Below, piece by piece: positions 9,966 through 19,814 of a DNA stretch of 64,000 nucleotides. The notes beneath the pieces are model-generated. The model ran no database searches. It saw nothing but the letters and a program-made list of their open reading frames with translations, and had not been told where the DNA came from. Within the stretch, counting starts at the first letter, position 1; each line of letters opens with the position of its first letter. The DNA lies in contig NZ_LN868937.1 in assembly GCF_001244735.1 (NCBI RefSeq), forward strand, positions 169,876 to 233,875. Direction: 5' to 3'. This DNA is from Bacillus andreraoultii. GTDB taxonomy: Bacteria > Bacillota > Bacilli > Bacillales > Caldibacillaceae. The translations under genes and the position numbers were made by a program.

Positions 9966-10311
9966 AAACTATCTTTCTTTCAGCGAATTCTACTTATAGG
10001 CATGATGGAAAGATTGTTTGCATGACGGGCTTTACCATATAAAACAATTGGAATTGTTAATAAGCAAGACAAGATAAAGATAAGCAAGTTAGAGAGGATT
10101 GTCAATAAACCATTTTGTTTTCAATAGTTCCTTTTGAGATGGCTAAAAATTATCATTAATATATAGTAATTGAGAATAATTTAGGTTCTTATATTGGACA
10201 CGGTTTTAATCATAATCAACGTTAACTCCGCTTATATATTGGTGTTACGCGTATGGTTGAAGGGTTTTTTATATTAGAAAGTAAAATTAATATATTTTTA
10301 AGTTATATTAA

Positions 10312-10340
10312 TTGTAAAGTTATAATAACTATGATATTAT
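10312..10340 (+). promoter_or_regulatory. SigA promoter of katA
   Basis: TTGTAA at 10312-10317, a 17-base spacer, and TATTAT at 10335-10340. The start codon is 52 bases downstream. The spacer contains the PerR-like box. Confidence 0.75.
10320..10334 (+). promoter_or_regulatory. PerR box in the katA promoter
   Basis: TTATAATAACTATGA matches 12 of the 14 fixed positions of the PerR consensus TTATAATNATTATAA and fills the spacer between -35 and -10. Confidence 0.8.
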
Positions 10341-10392
10341 AAAATTGTTAATGTGGTTGACGATAAAATGCGATTTTAGGAGGTACATATAA

Positions 10393-11880
10393 ATGAGTGA
10401 TGAAAAGAAAAGAATGACTACAGCGTTCGGTGCTCCAGTGCCAAATGATGATGATTCAAAAACAGCTGGCCCACGTGGTCCTTTATTAATGGAAGACTAC
10501 TGGTTTATTGAAAAACTTGCTCATTTCGATCGAGAAGTAATTCCTGAACGCCGTATGCATGCAAAAGGCTCCGGTGCTTATGGGACATTTACTGTAACGA
10601 ACGATATTACAAAGTATACAAAGGCAAAACTTTTTTCTGAAGTTGGGAAAAAGACGGATATGTTTATTCGCTTTTCTACAGTAGCGGGTGAACGTGGAGC
10701 TGCTGATGCTGAGCGCGACATCCGTGGTACGGCAATGAAGTTTTATACAGAAGAGGGGAACTGGGACCTTGTAGGAAATAACACACCTGTATTCTTTATG
10801 AGAGATCCTAAGAGATTCCCAGATTTAAACCATGTTGTAAAACGCGACCCTCGTACGAATATGCATAATGCTCAATCAAACTGGGATTTCTGGTCATCAC
10901 TCCCAGAAGCACTTCACCAAGTAACAATCGTTATGAGTGACCGTGGTATCCCTGCGAGTTATCGTAATATGCATATGTTTGGAAGCCACGCATACAGTAT
11001 GTTTAATGCAAACAATGAGCGTGTATGGGTTAAATTCCATTTCAAAACACAACAAGGTATTAAAAACTTAACAGATCAAGAGGCAGAAGCATTAATTGGT
11101 AAAGACCGCGAGAGCCATCAAAGAGATTTATATGAAGCGATTGAACGTGGGGATTATCCGCGTTGGACAATGTATATTCAAGTGATGACTGAAGAGGAAG
11201 CAAGACAATTACCATATAATCCATTTGATTTGACAAAAGTTTGGTATAAAAAGGACTTCCCTCTAATTGAAGTTGGTGTTGTGGAATTAAATCGCAATCC
11301 AGAGAACTACTTTGCGGAAGTAGAACAAGCTGCTTTTGCTCCAACAAATATTGTGCCTGGAATTGGTTTCTCACCTGATAAAATGTTGCAAGGCCGTCTA
11401 TTCTCTTACGGTGATGCCCAACGCTACCGTTTAGGTGTTAACCATTGGCAAATTCCAGTTAACTATCCGAAAAATGCGAAGAACTTTAACCCTTACCATC
11501 GTGATGGAGCGATGAGAATAATGAATACTGTTCAAGGTAATGGGATTTCGTATAGTCCAAATAGCTATGGTGAATGGCAAGATAGTAAAGAACATCAAGA
11601 ACCTGAATTAGATATTTTCGGTACTGCAGATTATCACAACTTCCGTGAAGATGACGATCTTTACTATGAACAACCAGGTAAATTGTTCCGACTAATGACT
11701 GCTGACGAACAACAAAGACTGTTTTGTAATACAGCAAGAAATATGGAAGGAACAACAAAAGAAGTTCAATTACGTCATATTACAAACTGCTATAAAGCTG
11801 ACCCAGCGTATGGTGAAGGTGTAGCTAGAGCACTAGGTATTCCATTAAGCGAAGTTGAGGCCGCCGTAGCAGGAAAATAA
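10393..11880 (+). CDS. katA: Vegetative heme catalase
   Basis: A monofunctional small-subunit catalase of 495 residues that dismutates hydrogen peroxide in the cytoplasm. The distal catalytic pair is His56 (in [14 protein letters not shown]) and Asn129 (in [14 protein letters not shown]), and the proximal heme ligand is Tyr339 in [14 protein letters not shown]. The length matches Bacillus KatA and not the larger KatE type. AGGAGG precedes the ATG. It is a single-gene unit with a PerR-like box in its promoter and a strong terminator, so it should be induced with ahpCF. All active-site residues are intact. Confidence 0.98.
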   Translation: MSDEKKRMTTAFGAPVPNDDDSKTAGPRGPLLMEDYWFIEKLAHFDREVIPERRMHAKGSGAYGTFTVTNDITKYTKAKLFSEVGKKTDMFIRFSTVAGERGAADAERDIRGTAMKFYTEEGNWDLVGNNTPVFFMRDPKRFPDLNHVVKRDPRTNMHNAQSNWDFWSSLPEALHQVTIVMSDRGIPASYRNMHMFGSHAYSMFNANNERVWVKFHFKTQQGIKNLTDQEAEALIGKDRESHQRDLYEAIERGDYPRWTMYIQVMTEEEARQLPYNPFDLTKVWYKKDFPLIEVGVVELNRNPENYFAEVEQAAFAPTNIVPGIGFSPDKMLQGRLFSYGDAQRYRLGVNHWQIPVNYPKNAKNFNPYHRDGAMRIMNTVQGNGISYSPNSYGEWQDSKEHQEPELDIFGTADYHNFREDDDLYYEQPGKLFRLMTADEQQRLFCNTARNMEGTTKEVQLRHITNCYKADPAYGEGVARALGIPLSEVEAAVAGK

Positions 11881-11886
11881 TAACTA

Positions 11887-11931
11887 AAGGCATCTAGATA
11901 GTGGGATTTTCGACTTCTAGATGCCTTTTTT
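11887..11931 (+). terminator. Terminator after katA
   Basis: A stem of AAGGCATCTAGA paired with TCTAGATGCCTT is followed by TTTTT, six bases after the stop codon. Confidence 0.85.
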
Positions 11932-12087
11932 CATCTTTCAAAACCCATGATATAGGACAACAGCTGTTAATAACCTCTTGGATCGTTCCTTTTTCTATTA
12001 TCCTCAATCTTAAATATGAGTTACCACCTTGCTTGAATGACAGTGAATTTTCCCCTTCAAAACATAAAATCTTTGAGAACATAGCTT

Positions 12088-12122
12088 GAAAAAAAGGACA
12101 TTTCCATTTCACTCATGGAAAC
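12088..12122 (-). terminator. Terminator after the ornithine cyclodeaminase-like gene
   Basis: On the minus strand TTTCCATG and ATGGAAA form a hairpin followed after a few bases by a run of seven T. Confidence 0.65.
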
Positions 12123-12147
12123 TGCCCTTTATAAATGGAAAACGAGT

Positions 12148-13137
12148 TTATAGATTAAATTCCACACCTACTCCTTTTTGAATGGCCTGCTTATATACGG
12201 CATATGCAACTGCTAAGTCAAAATAGGCGGTACCGACAGATTTAAAAAAGGTAATTTCATCATCATCTTCACGACCAGAAATTTTATTCTCAACAAGTTG
12301 AGCTAATTCTCCATGAATGAGGTCAAAACTCCATATTCCTTTATTTGCAAGAGTAATGAATTCGCCTGCTTCTTCTTTTACACCAGATAACGTATCAACA
12401 ACAATTTTATTTGATTTTAAAATCGTAGTTTCATCAACTTCTTGCATATGAGGAAGATAGGAGCCTACCCCATTAATATGAGTACCAGCCTTTAAAGAAT
12501 CACCGGAAAATACAGGAGTTTCAGATCTTGTTGCACATATAATAATATCAGCATCCCCCACTGCTTCATCAGGATGGTCTACGACAAATATTTCCCCGGG
12601 AAATAACGGATGTCTATTCTTTATATTTTTTGCAAAGAGAAAAGCTTTATTTTTTGTTCTATTATATAAGTAAATCTTTTTAATCTTTCTTACAGTAAGG
12701 ACGGCTTCAAGTTGTTCCACAGCCATTGCTCCACAGCCAATAACAGCAACATGCTCAGCATTTTCCCGCGCCATATATTTTGTAGCTATCCCGCTAATTG
12801 CTCCAGTACGTAATCGGGTTAAGTAAGAAGCATTCATACAAGCAAGATGGTCTCCTGTCTTTGCATCGCTTAGTAATAGGACACCTTGAGTTGTCTTTTT
12901 CCCTTGTAAAGGATTGTTAGGGAAAATTGTCACTACTTTTACACCAGTGACCCCTGCATTCTCCATAGCGCTCGGCATATAAAGAGCTGATGCATTCTCG
13001 CTCGGAAAGTCAATCACAGTCCGATGAGGATTCGCAACGCGTCCGTTCAAATACTCGGATTGTGCAATTTCCAAATCGGATATCGCTAGTTCCATCGTAT
13101 ATAAATCTTTTATATCGCTTTCTGATAATAGTAACAT
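12148..13137 (-). CDS. Ornithine cyclodeaminase / mu-crystallin family NAD(P)-dependent enzyme
   Basis: Members of this family act on amino or imino acids with NAD(P): ornithine to proline, or reduction of cyclic imines and iminosuccinate-type substrates. The protein has the Rossmann motif VAVIGCGAMAVEQLEAV in its middle and the preceding substrate loop around LTRLRTGAISGIATKYMA. The conserved NGVGSYLPHMQEVD segment is also present. I chose the start at 13137 (MLLLSESDI), which matches the family N-terminus and has AGAAGGG upstream; an ATG ten codons earlier lacks a ribosome site. The upstream transporter gene ends close by on the same strand, suggesting co-transcription and that the transported solute is linked to this enzyme. 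The exact substrate is not decided by sequence. Confidence 0.85.
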   Translation of the reverse strand: MLLLSESDIKDLYTMELAISDLEIAQSEYLNGRVANPHRTVIDFPSENASALYMPSAMENAGVTGVKVVTIFPNNPLQGKKTTQGVLLLSDAKTGDHLACMNASYLTRLRTGAISGIATKYMARENAEHVAVIGCGAMAVEQLEAVLTVRKIKKIYLYNRTKNKAFLFAKNIKNRHPLFPGEIFVVDHPDEAVGDADIIICATRSETPVFSGDSLKAGTHINGVGSYLPHMQEVDETTILKSNKIVVDTLSGVKEEAGEFITLANKGIWSFDLIHGELAQLVENKISGREDDDEITFFKSVGTAYFDLAVAYAVYKQAIQKGVGVEFNL

Positions 13138-13198
13138 TTCAAACAAACCCTTCTGTGTATCACTCATTTTTTGTAATGGAGAAGAATATTCATCCTCA

Positions 13199-14494
13199 TT
13201 ATAGCTTTATTTGTTCTGACGTACTTGTCACTTGTTGTTTCTTTTCACGAACGAACATAACGCTAATTAGTGAAATGAATGCTGTAAACATAATATAAAT
13301 GGCTACTGGAACGTAAGAATTGTTAAAAGTCGTTAGTAAAGCGGTTGCAATTAACGGTGCCGTACCACCTGCAACAGCTGCCCCGATTTGGTAGCCTAAG
13401 GAGACACCTGTATAACGCACATTGGATTTAAAAATTTCCGAAAACATTGTACCTAAGACAGCGGTAATTGGTGACCAAATAATTCCTAGACCAATAATCG
13501 TTGCGACAGTTAGTGCGACGTTTGTACGAAGCTCAAGTATCCAGAAATACGGAAATGCGTAAAGAATCATGAATACAGTCCCGATAACATAAAGACGTTT
13601 ACGCCCAAATTTATCCGACAAGCTCCCCATAATCGGTATTAAAATAGTTGTAATAATTGTTGCGATTGTTACAGCATTTAATGCCTTTGTACTTTGAAAC
13701 CCTAAATTATTCGTTGCGAAACTAACAATAAATGTACCAAAGATATAGAATGGAGCTGTTTCGACAACTTTTCCACCAATAGCAATGAAAACTTCCTTCC
13801 AATGAGTACGAAGTGTTTCGAATAAAGGTACCTTTGCAACTTCCCCTTTTTCTTTTACTTGTTTAAACTCAGGTGTTTCGTCAATTCCTTTTCGTACCCA
13901 TAAACCAAAAACAACTAATATAGCACTAAGTAAAAACGGAATTCTCCAACCCCAACTTAAAAATAAATCATTTGGCATTAATGTCATTAAGGACATAACC
14001 AACGTCCCGAGCAATAGCCCAATTGTTACCCCCATTTGAGGAATACTGCCAAAAAGCCCTCTTTTTCCGGCTGGTGCATATTCATAGGCTAGAAGTAGAG
14101 CGCCACCCCACTCACCACCAAGTCCAATCCCTTGGATGAGTCTTAATGTAATAAGTAAAATAGGTGCCCATATCCCGATTGTTTCATAAGTTGGCAATAA
14201 ACCCATACCTGCAGTTGCAATCCCCATTAAACTTAATGTTAGGACTAATGTTTTCTTACGTCCAATCTTATCACCAATATGACTAAAAATAATTCCACCT
14301 AAAGGACGTATAAAAAAAGATAAAGCAAATGTTGCGTAAGATAAGATAAGTCCAATGGCGGGATCTTCATTTGGAAAGAAGAGTTGGTTAAACACTAAAC
14401 CTGCAATCGTACCATAAAGAAAATAATCGAACCACTCAATGGAACTACCAACAAGACTGGCAACTAAAACCTTTTTTGATACTTGGTTATTCAT
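13199..14494 (-). CDS. MFS transporter, metabolite:H+ symporter (MHS) family
   Basis: A 431-residue, 12-helix major facilitator resembling the ProP/KgtP/ShiA group of proton-coupled importers of organic acids, betaines or amino acids. The N-terminus has the typical block GSSIEWFDYFLYGTIAGLVF. The A-like loop GDKIGRKKTLV and RLIQGIGLGGEWGGALLL are family signatures, and a second-half loop GSLSDKFGRKR is present. GGAGGGGTGAG precedes the start. It lies about 60 bases upstream of the ornithine cyclodeaminase-like gene on the same strand, so the pair probably takes up and processes one substrate. A TATAAT (14538-14533, minus) lies 40 bases upstream, but no convincing -35 was seen. Confidence 0.9.
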   Translation of the reverse strand: MNNQVSKKVLVASLVGSSIEWFDYFLYGTIAGLVFNQLFFPNEDPAIGLILSYATFALSFFIRPLGGIIFSHIGDKIGRKKTLVLTLSLMGIATAGMGLLPTYETIGIWAPILLITLRLIQGIGLGGEWGGALLLAYEYAPAGKRGLFGSIPQMGVTIGLLLGTLVMSLMTLMPNDLFLSWGWRIPFLLSAILVVFGLWVRKGIDETPEFKQVKEKGEVAKVPLFETLRTHWKEVFIAIGGKVVETAPFYIFGTFIVSFATNNLGFQSTKALNAVTIATIITTILIPIMGSLSDKFGRKRLYVIGTVFMILYAFPYFWILELRTNVALTVATIIGLGIIWSPITAVLGTMFSEIFKSNVRYTGVSLGYQIGAAVAGGTAPLIATALLTTFNNSYVPVAIYIMFTAFISLISVMFVREKKQQVTSTSEQIKL

Positions 14495-14595
14495 TTACTC
14501 ACCCCTCCATAATCATAGCTTAATAATTTTATATTATAGTAAATAATTAGAATAATCAATCAAACACACTGTAGTTTTATAAGTTATTTTGTCAT

Positions 14596-14624
14596 TTGTA
14601 ACGAAACGAAAATTCTCTTATAAT
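14596..14624 (+). promoter_or_regulatory. SigA promoter of pheB
   Basis: TTGTAA at 14596-14601, 17 bases, then TATAAT at 14619-14624, 38 bases upstream of the start codon. Confidence 0.7.
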
Positions 14625-14662
14625 AACAGTCGTATAGTAGTATAAAAAATGGAGAGTTTATA

Positions 14663-15106
14663 ATGGATCATAAAGAAGAATTTTATTTAATTCGAGCTGA
14701 TGTATTACCAGAGGCGATTTATAAAACGGTTGAGGCCAAAAAGTTAATTGAAACAGGTGAAGTAAATACAATTAATGAAGCAGTAGAAAGAGTAAATTTA
14801 AGTCGAAGTGCCTTTTATAAATATAAAGATAAAATCTTCCCATTTAATGCGGCAACATATCAAAAAATTATTACCATTTCACTTATTCTCGAACATCGTC
14901 CGGGAATCTTATCAGAAGTTTTAAAGTTTGTTGCGAATAAGAAGGGGAATATTTTAACAATAAATCAAAGTATTCCCCTTCAAGGTATTGCTAACGTCGT
15001 CTATTCAATTGACACAAGTAATCTAATCACCTCAGCGACAGAATTTATTGAGGATTTAAAATTGGTAGATGGTGTGAGGAAAGTAATTATTGTTGGACAA
15101 AGTTAA
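14663..15106 (+). CDS. pheB: ACT domain protein PheB (UPF0735 family)
   Basis: A 147-residue protein matching the full length of Bacillus PheB. The N-terminal third contains a helix-turn-helix-like segment (VNLSRSAFYKYKDKIFPF, about 47-64) found in this family. The C-terminal half (about 71-145) is an ACT domain, usually an amino acid sensor. In B. subtilis pheB sits directly before pheA (prephenate dehydratase), suggesting a role in aromatic amino acid metabolism. Here it stands alone with its own promoter and terminator, so that neighbourhood link is lost. The precise function is unproven. Confidence 0.9.
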   Translation: MDHKEEFYLIRADVLPEAIYKTVEAKKLIETGEVNTINEAVERVNLSRSAFYKYKDKIFPFNAATYQKIITISLILEHRPGILSEVLKFVANKKGNILTINQSIPLQGIANVVYSIDTSNLITSATEFIEDLKLVDGVRKVIIVGQS

Positions 15107-15113
15107 TTTGAAA

Positions 15114-15150
15114 TAAAAAAAGGGCATCTGTAAAAAGGTGCCCAATTTTT
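15114..15150. terminator. Bidirectional terminator between pheB and the DUF3899 gene
   Basis: GGGCA and TGCCC arms flanked by AAATAAAAAA on one side and AATTTTT on the other serve the two converging genes. Confidence 0.75.
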
Positions 15151-15161
15151 CTATGAATCGT

Positions 15162-15521
15162 TTAATCAAAAATATAAAAGATAACAGTCAATAAAAGTAG
15201 AACAGTAAGTAAAATGATTGTTTGCCATTTGAAAACGTGATATATTTTTGCATTAAAATTTTCGGAAGGTAATGGTTTATCCTTCCACTCCTCTAAGTAA
15301 TCATCTCGTTTGAACATGACATGATTAAATCGCCGAAATCCATAAACGAGTCCGTCAAAAAATCTCCCCTTAACTGTAAATAGAAATAAAAACCCAACTA
15401 AATACATAAATCCAATATAGAAGAAAGAATTGATAAGTTTAATTAATGAGAGACTATGTGTAAGAAATATGATTATTAATAAATTTATAAGTAATATAAT
15501 GAAGTTTAATTTATTTGCCAT
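15162..15521 (-). CDS. DUF3899-type small membrane protein
   Basis: A 119-residue protein with two hydrophobic segments near the N-terminus (about 5-25 and 32-50) and one at the C-terminus (about 98-118). Between them is a cytoplasmic-looking segment, GLVYGFRRFNHVMFKRDDY, followed by EEWKDKPLPSE, which I recognise as the DUF3899 pattern. The function is unknown. It converges on pheB and shares its terminator. The following 345 bases up to oppA hold no other gene. Confidence 0.65.
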   Translation of the reverse strand: MANKLNFIILLINLLIIIFLTHSLSLIKLINSFFYIGFMYLVGFLFLFTVKGRFFDGLVYGFRRFNHVMFKRDDYLEEWKDKPLPSENFNAKIYHVFKWQTIILLTVLLLLTVIFYIFD

Positions 15522-15761
15522 GGTTTTTCACCTTATCATTATTTGTTTTCAATCACTAAATTATTATAACATTTTCGTTATTAATATAAATAATAATTAT
15601 ACACTATCCTTCTTTGCAACGTTAACCCTTTATTGATATACAGAAATAGAGGTATTTATAAAATAGTTAATGTTAACTTTCTTTAAAACACCTATAAAAA
15701 TGGTAATATATTAATAAAAACTACTGATTCTAAAAATTATAGCAATATATTTATTTTCTTC

Positions 15762-15790
15762 TTTACAAAACAAACAAATAATTGTATACT
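15762..15790 (+). promoter_or_regulatory. SigA promoter of the opp operon
   Basis: TTTACA at 15762-15767, a 17-base spacer, and TATACT at 15785-15790, 76 bases upstream of the oppA start. The rest of the gap from 15522 is AT-rich, with nothing else recognisable. Confidence 0.75.
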
Positions 15791-15866
15791 TCTAAATAAC
15801 CAAGCAATAAACCTATTGAGTCCAAGGTGTCAGAAAATTAAAAACAAACATTAAGGGGGCAAAAGT

Positions 15867-17558
15867 ATGAAAAAAAGAAAGTGGTCACTTCTTCTGGCGG
15901 TACTTCTTCTTGTAAGCACAGTACTTGCTGCATGTGGAGGATCAAAGGAGAGCTCAGGTTCTTCTGAAAAGGGGAAATCTGGTAGCAATGCAAAAAAGGA
16001 AACAGAACAAGTATTAAAACTATTAAATGGTGATACGATTCCGTCCATGGATTCATCAGTTGTAACAGACCGATACGGTTTTGAATTTTTAGGAGCAACA
16101 ATGGAAGGGTTATACCGTCTGGATGAAAATGGGGAAGCTTCAGAAGCGATGGCTATTGAACATAAAGTATCCGATGACGGGCTAACTTGGACATTCAAAT
16201 TACGCGAAGATGCAAAATGGTCAAATGGTGACCCAGTTACTGCGCATGACTTTGTTTATGCTTGGCAACGCGCTGTTAATCCAGATACAGGATCAGAGTA
16301 CGGTCCATATATGATGGGTGGCGTAATTAAAAATGCAACAGCAGTGAATAAAGGAGAAGCTAAAGTTGAAGAGCTTGGTGTAAAGGCAGAAGATGATTAT
16401 ACATTAGTTGTAGAGCTTGAAAACCCTACACCATACTTCGAGTCGCTTACAACTTTCGGAACATTCTTGCCTTTAAACAAAAAGTTTGTTGAAGAACAAG
16501 GCGATAAATACGCAACGAGTACAGAAACTTTACTATTCAATGGTCCATTTACATTAAATAAATGGAAAAGTACTTCTGATAAGTGGGAACTTGTGAAGAA
16601 CGAAAATTATTGGGATAAAGACTCTGTTAAATTAGATAAAATTACATTTGTAGTTGTAAAAGATCCGCAAGCGGGTGTTGATTTGTATGAAAAGGGTGAA
16701 GTGGACCGTGCAGGTTTAACTTCAGACTTAGTAGATGTTTACTCAACACATGAAGACTTTACAACGATTCCGGATACATCTGTATTCTACTTAAAATTAA
16801 ACCAAGTGCGTAAAGGTGAAAAAACACCGCTTGCAAACGTAAATATTCGTAAAGCCATCTCGATGTCTTTTGATAAGCAAGCAGCTGTAGACGAAATTCT
16901 TAACAACGGTTCGATTGTAGCAAATGGTTTAATACCAAAAGATTTCGTTCAAGTACCTGCTACAAGTAAGGACTTCCGTGAAACAAACGGTGATCTTGTA
17001 ACTTATAATGTAGAAGAAGCGAAAAAATATTGGGAACAAGGTCTAAAAGAGTTAGGCGTTGACTCTCTCGAACTAGAGTTTTTGGGCGATGATGGTGAAA
17101 GTGCAAAAATTATGAACGAATATATTGCAAACCAAATGCAAACAAATCTACCAGGATTAAAAATTAAAATTAAAAACGTTCCATTCGAACAAAGACTTGA
17201 TTTAGATACTGCACAAGATTACGATATTGAATTTGCAGGTTGGGGTCCAGATTACTTAGATCCATTTACATTCTTAAGCCTATGGGTAACAGATGGTGGA
17301 AACAACAAGATGGGCTATTCTAACCCAGAATATGACAAACTATTAAATGACGCTCAAACAACTTATGCAAACGATCAAGACAAACGTTATGAAGCGCTAT
17401 TACAAGCAGAAAAACTATTATTTGAAGATGCTGCAATCGCTCCTGTATACCAACGTTCTCGTGCGTTACTCGTATCTCCAAAAGCACAAGGTATTATTGC
17501 GAATAAGTTCGGTGCAGACTACGAATATAAATGGGCATTTATAGGATCAGAAGAATAA
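15867..17558 (+). CDS. oppA: Oligopeptide ABC transporter substrate-binding lipoprotein OppA
   Basis: This extracellular, lipid-anchored protein captures oligopeptides for the OppBCDF importer. The 563-residue protein has a lipoprotein signal peptide with lipobox LAAC (Cys23), then a Ser/Gly/Lys-rich linker and the SBP_bac_5 fold. Typical blocks include LREDAKWSNGDPVTAHDFVYAWQRAV, the peptide transporter signature near residues 115-140. It opens a complete opp operon, with AAGGGGGC as ribosome site. A stable hairpin lies between oppA and oppB, which would explain higher OppA than permease levels. A paralogue of very similar sequence lies at 36620-38284. Peptides as substrate is established for the family; exact peptide size preference is not visible. 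Confidence 0.95.
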   Translation: MKKRKWSLLLAVLLLVSTVLAACGGSKESSGSSEKGKSGSNAKKETEQVLKLLNGDTIPSMDSSVVTDRYGFEFLGATMEGLYRLDENGEASEAMAIEHKVSDDGLTWTFKLREDAKWSNGDPVTAHDFVYAWQRAVNPDTGSEYGPYMMGGVIKNATAVNKGEAKVEELGVKAEDDYTLVVELENPTPYFESLTTFGTFLPLNKKFVEEQGDKYATSTETLLFNGPFTLNKWKSTSDKWELVKNENYWDKDSVKLDKITFVVVKDPQAGVDLYEKGEVDRAGLTSDLVDVYSTHEDFTTIPDTSVFYLKLNQVRKGEKTPLANVNIRKAISMSFDKQAAVDEILNNGSIVANGLIPKDFVQVPATSKDFRETNGDLVTYNVEEAKKYWEQGLKELGVDSLELEFLGDDGESAKIMNEYIANQMQTNLPGLKIKIKNVPFEQRLDLDTAQDYDIEFAGWGPDYLDPFTFLSLWVTDGGNNKMGYSNPEYDKLLNDAQTTYANDQDKRYEALLQAEKLLFEDAAIAPVYQRSRALLVSPKAQGIIANKFGADYEYKWAFIGSEE

Positions 17559-17600
17559 TAAATTTCTATTTACTAATAATAGTTTGAGAGTTAAAATAAG

Positions 17601-17637
17601 GAGAGTATATGTCCGGAAGGTGGCATATACTCTCTTT
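17601..17637 (+). terminator. Hairpin between oppA and oppB (partial terminator or mRNA stabiliser)
   Basis: The perfect 11-bp arms GAGAGTATATG and CATATACTCTC are followed only by TTT and a few bases. This suits partial read-through into oppBCDF and protection of the oppA message. Confidence 0.75.
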
Positions 17638-17711
17638 ACTCTTGTAAGTAAAAGATTCAAACAATAGGGAACATTATTATTTTACCCTTTAATTCTTTAG
17701 GAGGTGGCATA

Positions 17712-18641
17712 ATGACTCGATATATTCTACGAAGATTAGGATATATGTTAATCACACTATTTATCATCGCAACTGTTTCATTTTTCCTTATGAAAATGTT
17801 GCCAGGTACTCCTTTGAGTGCGGAAGATAAATTAAGTGAAGAACAAAAAGAAATTGTATTGGAAAAATATGGGTTGAACGATCCGCTACCTGTACAATAT
17901 GCTCACTATATGGCAGGTCTTGTGCAAGGGGATTTAGGAATCTCATTTAAATTTGACAACACACCTGTAACAACTATATTGATGGATCGAATAGGGCCGT
18001 CAGCGCTTATAGGTCTCCAAGCAATGATAGTTGGGACGTTTTTTGGAATCATATTGGGACTAGTTGCTGCAGTATTCCATAATGGTTTTCTTGATTATAC
18101 CTCAACAATAATCGCTGTATTAGGAACTTCTATTCCTTCCTTTGTATTTGCCGGACTTCTTCAATATGTATTTGCAGTTGAACTAGGCTGGTTCCCAGTT
18201 GCCCTATGGGGTGAATTTAGACATACGGTTTTACCGACGATTGCATTGGCGATTGGCCCAATGGCGACAGCAGCAAGGTTTATAAGAACAGAGATGGTTG
18301 AAGTGTTAGGTTCTAATTACATGTTGACAGCGAAGGCGAAAGGGATAGGACAAGCTGGTCGTGTTTGGAAGCATGGTTTCCGTAACGCACTTATCCCGCT
18401 TATTACCGTTATCGGCCCAATGGCAATCGGTTTAATGACAGGTTCACTAGTTATTGAAAAGATATTTGCAATCCCTGGTATTGGTGAACAGTTCGTATCA
18501 TCAGTAATGGTGAATGATTATCCAACAATTATGGGGACGACGTTATTATATGCTTTTGCATTTATCGTAATTATCTTAATTATTGACCTCCTTTATGGAT
18601 TAATTGATCCGAGAATTAGAGTGACTGGAGGGAGTAAATAA
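17712..18641 (+). CDS. oppB: Oligopeptide ABC transporter permease OppB
   Basis: One of two membrane permeases of the peptide importer. The 309-residue protein has an N-terminal transmembrane helix (about 9-29), a short extracytoplasmic region with GDLGISFKF, and five more helices. The EAA-type loop, including LTAKAKGIGQAGRVWKHGFRNALIP (about 212-236), contacts the ATPases. AGGAGG precedes the ATG. The stop is immediately followed by the oppC start, so the two are translationally coupled. It sits after the oppA hairpin and depends on read-through from the oppA promoter. Confidence 0.96.
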   Translation: MTRYILRRLGYMLITLFIIATVSFFLMKMLPGTPLSAEDKLSEEQKEIVLEKYGLNDPLPVQYAHYMAGLVQGDLGISFKFDNTPVTTILMDRIGPSALIGLQAMIVGTFFGIILGLVAAVFHNGFLDYTSTIIAVLGTSIPSFVFAGLLQYVFAVELGWFPVALWGEFRHTVLPTIALAIGPMATAARFIRTEMVEVLGSNYMLTAKAKGIGQAGRVWKHGFRNALIPLITVIGPMAIGLMTGSLVIEKIFAIPGIGEQFVSSVMVNDYPTIMGTTLLYAFAFIVIILIIDLLYGLIDPRIRVTGGSK

Positions 18642-19796
18642 ATGGAAAACAAAAACTTAAATAACGTACCGAAAGATTTATTTAAACCTCTAGTTCGTAA
18701 AGAAGATACGAGTGAATTCATATCTCGTCCAAGTCGAACTTTCGGTCAAGATGCAAGAAGAACATTTTTTAAGAATAAACCTGCAGTAATTAGTTTGATT
18801 TTACTTATTATTATTATTTTAATGAGTATCTTTGGACCACATATGAATGAATATGGGAATGATGAACAAGATTTAGCTCGTGCAAAAATGCCGCCACATG
18901 CCCCAGTATTAGAAAAAGTATCTTGGCTTGGTTTTGACGGAACTTTGAAGGAAGAATATAAGGGCCCGAACGTTGAGGCAGCAAAAAGAAAAGCACTTGC
19001 TCGTTTTAAAAACGATAAGGACTATATTGATTTTAAAGTGATAAGTGAAGGCGATGGCAGTAAGGATTCAGCAGAAGTACAAGCTACTTATCATATATAT
19101 GAAGCAAAAGGAATGAAAGACCAATATTTCTGGTTGGGTACTGACCAATTAGGTCGTGACCAGTGGACGCGTCTATGGTTAGGCACACGTGTATCATTAA
19201 TTATTGCTTTTGTTGCGGCATTTTTTGACCTTATTATCGGTGTCGCTTATGGTGGGATTTCTGGATTCCTTGGTGGAAAGGTCGATAATGTTTTGCAACG
19301 GATTGTTGAAGTATTAGTTGGTATTCCGAGTTTAGTTATTATTTTATTAATGATGCTATTCTTAGACCCAGGTATTACGTCAATCGTTATTGCCTTAGCG
19401 ATTACTGGTTGGATAAGTATGTCACGGATTGTCCGTGGGGAAGTACTGAAATTGAAAAACCAAGAATATGTATTGGCAGCAAGAACTTTAGGTACACCAA
19501 ATAGAAAAATTATCTTAAAGCACTTATTACCAAACATTAGTGGAATTATCATTGTTAATACAATGTTTACAATTCCAAGTGCGGTTTTCTTTGAAGCATT
19601 CTTAAGCTTTATCGGTTTAGGGATTGTCCCTCCAGATGCTTCACTAGGTTCTTTAATTAATATCGGTTTCCAAAACTTACGTATCTATCCATTCCTATTA
19701 TTTTATCCAGCAGTTTTATTATCAATTATTATGATTGCTTTTAATATTTTAGGTGATGGATTACGTGACGCATTTGATCCGAAAATGCATAAATAA
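18642..19796 (+). CDS. oppC: Oligopeptide ABC transporter permease OppC
   Basis: The second permease subunit, 384 residues. A cytoplasmic N-terminal tail of about 45 residues precedes the first transmembrane helix (about 46-66). Then comes an unusually long extracytoplasmic stretch (about 67-160) before the WLGTDQLGRDQWTRLWLGTRVSL motif that opens the transport domain. The EAA-type loop is VLAARTLGTPNRKIILKHLLPN. The extra loop makes the protein about 80 residues longer than short OppC homologues of roughly 300 residues; similar insertions are known in Bacillus OppC proteins. It begins on the base after the oppB stop codon, with GGAGGGAG inside the end of oppB as ribosome site. Confidence 0.95.
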   Translation: MENKNLNNVPKDLFKPLVRKEDTSEFISRPSRTFGQDARRTFFKNKPAVISLILLIIIILMSIFGPHMNEYGNDEQDLARAKMPPHAPVLEKVSWLGFDGTLKEEYKGPNVEAAKRKALARFKNDKDYIDFKVISEGDGSKDSAEVQATYHIYEAKGMKDQYFWLGTDQLGRDQWTRLWLGTRVSLIIAFVAAFFDLIIGVAYGGISGFLGGKVDNVLQRIVEVLVGIPSLVIILLMMLFLDPGITSIVIALAITGWISMSRIVRGEVLKLKNQEYVLAARTLGTPNRKIILKHLLPNISGIIIVNTMFTIPSAVFFEAFLSFIGLGIVPPDASLGSLINIGFQNLRIYPFLLFYPAVLLSIIMIAFNILGDGLRDAFDPKMHK

Positions 19797-19814
19797 AAGG
19801 GTAGGTGTTATTAA

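Larger units (their letters stand above)
9704..10311. other. Long intergenic region between the F420-ligase-like gene and katA
   Basis: No credible gene was found here. Apart from the leader of the minus-strand gene and the hairpin repeat at 9922-9965, the sequence is AT-rich and unexplained. Confidence 0.5.

Noticed and set aside
11060-11374. Antisense frame of 104 residues inside katA
   Set aside because: It is a shadow of the strongly conserved catalase reading frame, with no ribosome site or domain.
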